A DNA stretch of 64,000 bases, from assembly GCF_905475395.1 (NCBI RefSeq), contig NC_058337.1, positions 96,528,368 to 96,592,367 of the forward strand, written 5' to 3'. The notes beneath the pieces were generated by a model. The model was not told the DNA's origin. It saw only the letters and a program-made list of their open reading frames with translations, and did not search any database. Shown here piece by piece: positions 58,047-64,000 of this stretch (within the stretch, counting starts at the first letter, position 1; every line of letters starts with the position of its first letter). Position numbers and translations under genes: made by a program. Origin of the DNA: Chrysoperla carnea. Lineage: Eukaryota; Arthropoda; Insecta; Neuroptera; Chrysopidae.

Positions 58047-59789
58047 CTTTTTGGAAGTGCCACCTTTATAGCTTCCCCTTCCCTCTTTTAGAAAAATGTT
58101 CTTTATAAAAACGAAAACATTTTTTGTTTGAAACATTTTTTTAGGTCGAATAGTTTAGACAGTAATTAATAGTAAAAAATCGACCTTTTTGCTTGTTTTT
58201 TCATTCAATTTGAACAAAAAAGATCTGTTTAGAAAAACAAACCTCTTTGATTGGAAATTTTTTCTCGACAAAAGCCTAAATTGCGCAGAAACAATTACAC
58301 GAAATAATAATTTTGATACGAAAAAAACAACTTTGGGTAATATTTTTCAGTCCGTTTTAACCCAAACTGTACAGTTTTCGGAAAAATGTTTCAAACAAAA
58401 AGTTATTTTTTTAATTAATAACAATTTTCTAATTTAAAGTGTTCATATATCTTTTACCAGTTATTGAGTAGAATGGGCTTTTCATTGAGCCTGAAAGCTT
58501 AGGGCAAGTTTAATGCCTGTGTAAAATTTTTTTTGTTTTAATCCTGTTTATAATTAAAGCTTTTTTTTGAGTTACAAACACAGGTCGACTCAAAAAAAAA
58601 AAAACAAAAACATCCTATAGAGTATATAATTAACAAAAATGAGAATAAAATGCAAAGTGAAAGAAACAAAAAATATTTACAATCTTTAAGTATGTACTTG
58701 TAGTTAATTTAAAATATAATTATACTGAAACACTCAGTACTATACTTACATTATCTAAATAACAAATTGATATGAATTAATAAATCGTATTATGCTTGTT
58801 TGTTTGTATGTACGATACGTTTCATCACGATATAATCATAAATTGTCACGAATATTGTGTGGAAAATTGAAAATAAACAAAATACAATTTTCTATTTATA
58901 AAAAAAAAAAATAAATAAATAAATTGTTGTATAGTAAATTATTCACCAGATGGCATCATTGAAATTTTTTCAAATTTATTTCGAACATAAGTTTTGATTT
59001 TATTGAGAAAAAAAACATTAAAAATTATTTTTAATGATTGTGTTAATTTCACGAGTATTAAAAAAAATATTATTTTATGAAATTTTGTAAATATTTATAC
59101 CAATAAAATTTTGATTTAATTATTTGATTTTTTCTTTGAATTATTTTATACTTTTTACTTGGAAGTTTCTTTTGAGTATATATTGGTCTCTATTTGGAAT
59201 GGCATTCAATGTAGACGAATAAATTACATTTAAATTTTATTTAAAAACACCAAAAAAAAAATTATTTTTATGAAAAACTTGAATTAATCGTCTTGAAACA
59301 GAAAATTATTTAATTATTTAAAAAGCCAGTATTTCAAATTGAAAAATTTTATATTTACGCAATATTTTTAACATATTTCCATAGATACTATTTTTGATTT
59401 ATGTGAACAAAGCGGCTAAAATGGCACTCTACTTGGGATTAGCGTTTTAGCTATTTGGGGTCTTTTTCAACTCAAAAAAATAAATGTTTTTTCTTAAAAA
59501 AATTAATAAATTTGATTATTTAAACTCGCCTTTATTAATTTTGATTGTAACTTCTAAGTGACATTGACTAAACAAACTAATAACGTATTGGTTTGAATTA
59601 GCGTATTCTAATTAGTGTATTTGTATAAAACTATGCAAATTATTGATTGGGATCGCATGAAATTTATGTTTTCTTCTGCTAATAATCTACAAAATTGAAG
59701 ACACTATCCAATTATAATAATTTGGTAAATTATACAGGGTTGATCAATAAGATGTTATGACGAAAATGTTAGACATTTCACCCAAAAAG

Positions 59790-60158
59790 GAGTTACCTCT
59801 TAAGAAAATTCCAGCGTGGTGACTACTGTAAAATCTACTTTTCGACAGAATTTAAATTAGTTTTTTCACAAACTAAGATTAAGGCATAGGTATTATTAAA
59901 TCTCAAAGATTCAGAAATGCTGACCGTTTAGAACGCGAGATAATTAATGCCTAAGTTCCCAACTTTGATCAATTTACGTCAAAATGACGAATTTTAGCAT
60001 TATAATTATTTCGCGTTCTTAACGATCAAAATTTCTGAAACTTTGAGATTTAATAGTAAGTCCTATTTTTAGTCTGTGCGAAAAAAACTTGGTAAAATTA
60101 TGTTGAAAAGTAGGTTTTACAGTAGTCACCGCACAGGAACTCTCTTAAATAGGTGAGA
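59790..60158. mobile_element. Fold-back element with about 155-bp arms
   Basis: The left arm 59790-59950 (GTGGTGACTACTGTAAAATC, then TATTATTAAATCTCAAAG and AGAACGCGA) is complementary to 59998-60158 at most positions. A TACAGGGTTGATCAATAAG motif at 59733 may be its outer end. Confidence 0.65.
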
Positions 60159-60362
60159 CTTGCATATTAGGAACAATATAGTTAACCACCTATATAGATA
60201 AAGTGATCATGGGCGAAAGTATTTGTTTAAGCCAAATACTGTCGAATTTATGAAATTTTTAAGCTGTTAATTTCTGATTTACCACCAAGAATGGATATTG
60301 ATAAAAATATAATTGGTTTTTATTTGCATTTAGAAAAAAATTTATTTATTGACCTGTGTATG

Positions 60363-60449
60363 ACATCTACTATTTTTCATGTTTCATTGATGAGAGATTT
60401 TTGAGAGCAGTAGTAGAAATAATCAACGAAACACGAAAAATAGTTGATG
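60363..60449. repeat. Short inverted repeat
   Basis: CATCTACTATTTTTCATGTT (60365) and its near complement ending at 60449; arms about 28 nt, spacer about 30 nt. Confidence 0.6.
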
Positions 60450-63400
60450 GTTTACATGGCTCGATAAATACTTGATTTTCAAGATATAGATATAAACGAT
60501 AAGAATTGAAAAGATTGGTAGGTACCCTTAATAGAACAGTGTTTATTAAAAATTTTAAAAAAAATTCTTTGTATGTTAAAATTAAAAAAAAAAAGATTTT
60601 AAATATAATGAGAACTTAAACAGCCTGTAAATGATGTCTGATTAAATATATTATTATTAAAAATAATAAAAAAAGTTCCGTGGCCGATAAAAAATTTAAG
60701 AAGACGTTTATTACAAACAACAATTTAAATAGTCGTTGTGTACACATATATACATTAAAAAAAGATAGAATGAATGGAAAGCATTCCATCATTGTTGGCA
60801 AAATGCCAACCGCTAATTTCAGATAGGACAATTTATACAGACATATTAAAACCAAATCATTTCTATTGTGTTTTGAAAAAAATTATTATAGTGCCATATT
60901 TACTTGAAGTTTTTGACATATTAAAAAAAAATCATTTGTCTCATTTCTAAAGAGCATATTACAAGGCACTCAAAATATGCAAGTAAAAATGAGAAAAAAG
61001 TCTCTGTTACAAATATAGGGTGTTACAGATATGTGAAATAACATTTTTTCTGTTTTTATCATAATATGGGGAAATTACTAGGTCAAACTTCGATATTTTT
61101 TAAATCGTCTTCATCAAAATTTATGTTTCCTCCATGTTAATGCTTTGCTCAAAAACCAATTGTAGTGTACATATCAAAATTTTTAGTAAGGAAATTATAA
61201 TGTAAAAAAACAGAAATAAATCCAAAAAATTGTCCTTTTGAATTCGATGTAGAAAGTCGAGTGTGCTACAAAACTGTATAACATCCCAATCAGACCCGAA
61301 TTTACCAGGCAGACAGAGGCAATTTTTGCAACTGCTTAGTCTTGTACTCCTAAACGTGCCCCAAACATTTAGCTTATCTGTTTTTTTTCGTATTCCAGCG
61401 AAACAATCATGATCTCGCAACTTTAGACTCGGTACTAAAATAATCATTTTAAAATTCTGCACAAAAAATATATGTACCACTTCTATGACTTACGCGACCA
61501 AAACAAAGCCTCCCTAGTTTCACAATTTTAAGAACTTTGAAGGCGAAATCTCGTGGAATTTTCTCCTGATGAGAAAAGTTGCTCACATTTTTTTATTTCA
61601 TTTGTGAACATACAATCAAAGATAATATTATTATTGTGAAGATACCCTAGAAAGACTTCACTACCCTAGTGAAATCTAGACCGTTATTCTTAATACAGAC
61701 ATTTTTAATAGTTTATTTCACAAACTTCCAAAAAAAATGCAAGGAAATGAAACCATGAGGGGCATTAAAGAAATTTTTTTGAAAATTCAAACTCAATAAA
61801 GCTCATTTATACCTAATACCAGTATACCACAAGCATATTAGATTAAAAACCTTCTATTAAAGGGAATAAGAGTCAGTATTTAAAACCGTTTTCATTAAGT
61901 ATAAAAAATCAATTTTTAAAGTGTATTTATAAAAAAACCAAAATCATTTAATCGGTAAATATTAGCTTTGAGTAATTGGTAATCATTTGTTGCTGGTGAT
62001 ATTTAAAATTCATTCTATAACAAGAAATGAAAAAATTTAAACTAAAGAATACCAGTTAGAAAGGCTTGTTTTTTTTTACTTTTATTTGGATTATATTTCA
62101 TTCCCGGGCGATTTTTCGTACTCAAGATAGTAAGACACAATTATCGTAAAATTTATTTTAAAATTATTAAGATAGCATTCTTAAAGCGTTTAGCTCAGTT
62201 TCGGTGCAACATACAAAAATTTTGATATACCTTTTTTTATAAAGAATTTAACACTCTAATATAATATTATTACCTACATACTTTTTTTGGACTTCGCATG
62301 TTTTTTGGTGATATTTAGGTGAAATCTTTTTTTTTATTATTTGATTCTACTCATCATACAGTAGGTATAATCGAATTCCGAAATGGCGTGTTTTTTGAAT
62401 ATATTTCCTTGAATGGTTTAAATAGAATGTTTTTCATCTAGTATAATTGTGTTATCAGGTATATAAATGATATGAACATGCCTTTATAATAAAAGATTAT
62501 ATTTTACATCTATTTTACTTCTGATATACGAGTTTGTAATCTACTTTAAATAACTCATACAATAATATAATTTCTATTTAAAATCACCAAAAGAAACATC
62601 TTGATCTGTTTTGTATGACTGACAAACGAACAGACAATCAACAGACAGATAGACATGTATACTACTTCAACTATATAGTTATGGGTATATAGTATAAAAT
62701 AGTATATACAAATCTAGTATCCACTTTACTTGCGTTCACTTCTTGCTTTACTACGACGCGAGCGATGGCAGGCAAACGTAAAGTGAATTTATATACGAGA
62801 GTATTCATCGTTGTGTTATGCTCTAGAGAGGAGAACAACTAAGAAGTGTTATATTTTACTCTTTTTTTTTTTATTAACGAAACGGAACACGGTATATAGA
62901 TGATGTGGATATTGATTTGGACGCCTGCTGCCTATCCTTCGGGACTCTGACCTCTAGGGTCACATTACTACATTTGTTTAACGATTTTTTGTCATTTTTC
63001 ATTTGACAATGTCTAGACTTTTATGTACTCACAAATCACAACAATGTGAATGATTTAGTTTATTCATTTTTTTAAAAATAAAATCGAAATATAATCATAA
63101 TTTTGTTGTTGTTGATATTTCAATCGATTTATGAAAGTTAATTTTTTCATTTACATTTTTCTGGATCAATAAAAAAAATGCATTAATAAATAAATATTTT
63201 TCCGAAGTTATTTAATATTTAATGTAAGTAATTTTAGTACCTATGTAAAATGTAATTGGAAACTAACATGCAATTTCTTTGATATAATAAAATTAAATCA
63301 ATAACAATATAATAATTTATGCTGTGGAGTTTATTTCTTTATGCGTTTTATTTGATAAATTCTTTATTGTACTCTCAAATTGCTGGTATGTAAGTCAAAT

Positions 63401-64000
63401 TGGCAATAATGAACCTGTCCATAAAATTTTATTATTTATTTTTACTTAATTGAAGAAAAAATCTAAACAAAATAATGATTTTCGGTGCACTTATATTAGT
63501 TTCATTATAAAATATTTCTGTTAAAAGAAAAAACGAAACACAACTGGTTATATTTATCAATTAGTTTTAAATTATGACATCATAAATCGGCATTCGGTAC
63601 ATTTTTTGGATATTTTTTTTTTTAATAAACCAAACGCCAATTTTATAAAATTTAATTTTTTGTTTTGCCCATCAGCACTCGCGTTATGAGCATTTTACTC
63701 ACGCTCGATTTAAAACATAAATAACTTTTATATCAACAGTTTTTAAAAACATGTTTTTTGCAAGTCCTTAGGAAATTGAGAGAATTTGGTTCATCACGAG
63801 AGTAAAGGTGTACCTACCTAAACAAAAAAATCTAACCTCGGAAATTTCCTTTGTACTTTCGTTAGTTTAATATAAGTCGTACTCAGTAAATTAAAAAAAA
63901 CTTGTGATAGAAATATAGTGCCTTAAGTAAAAATGAATGTAGATATCAAACTGTTTTTAATTAGCTAGTACATTGAAAAATATATTTATACAAAACCATG

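Larger units (their letters stand above)
54571..64000 (-). other. Large spalt intron or upstream region
   Basis: The exon at 54570 needs an upstream partner with the first half of a zinc finger. None is visible in the remaining 9.4 kb, so this stretch is inferred to be mostly intron with the 5' exons outside the window. It holds several inverted-repeat elements (54966-55101, 56105-57150, 59790-60158, 60363-60449) and a direct duplication (56269-56706 and 57636-58046). Other open frames here are short and AT-driven. Confidence 0.5.

Noticed and set aside
62765-62842. ATG in good context starting a 25-codon frame (MAGKRKVNLYTRVFIVVLC)
   Set aside because: Stops after 25 codons with no clear donor; could be a 5' exon but nothing supports it.

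Overview
The window is AT-rich eukaryotic chromosomal DNA, almost certainly from an insect. Evidence: spliced host genes with GT-AG introns that are recognisable arthropod/animal orthologues, long AT-rich intergenic stretches full of fold-back (MITE-like) elements, and two complete non-LTR retrotransposons. I cannot assign an insect order from sequence alone. There are no prokaryotic features, CRISPR arrays, rRNAs or convincing tRNAs.

Layout. 1-476 (minus): first coding exon, cut by the window edge, of the Rab3GAP catalytic subunit. 682-6536 (plus): full-length LINE copy 1 with intact ORF1 and ORF2 and 13-bp target-site duplications, starting about 200 bp from the Rab3GAP start codon in head-to-head orientation. 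6550-10072: repeats, including a 147-bp-arm hairpin. 10073-16714 (minus): a complete ten-exon Wdr59 gene (GATOR2 subunit, 939 residues as assembled). 19446-21568 (minus): an ER-type cyclophilin missing its first exon, with two alternative C-termini (a stop inside a retained intron, or a spliced membrane-anchor exon). 21569-36091: gene-poor DNA with a truncated LINE tail, a 51-bp-period minisatellite and several dispersed repeats. 36105-41999 (plus): full-length LINE copy 2 of the same family, with intact ORFs and its own 13-bp duplications. 44697-45998 (plus): an intronless, divergent Rpn7/PSMD6-like proteasome-lid gene. 52600-54570 (minus): the four 3' coding exons of a spalt (SALL) zinc-finger gene; the remainder to 64000 is apparently its large intron or upstream region, packed with inverted repeats.

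The host genes belong to unrelated processes (Rab GTPase regulation, amino-acid/TORC1 sensing, ER protein folding, proteasome, developmental transcription) and show no operon-like logic. The most coherent system is the LINE family. Two copies, only about 80% identical at protein level by eye over the first 100 residues of ORF2, share: a 5'-terminal three-helix fold with a compensatory base change; an ATG-free 5' leader followed by an ORF1 that has no usable AUG at its conserved N-terminus but a GTG in good Kozak context; an identical 65-nt ORF1/ORF2 overlap; a GC-rich island in an otherwise AT/T-rich 3' UTR; and a two-tier 3'-terminal hairpin next to the poly(A).
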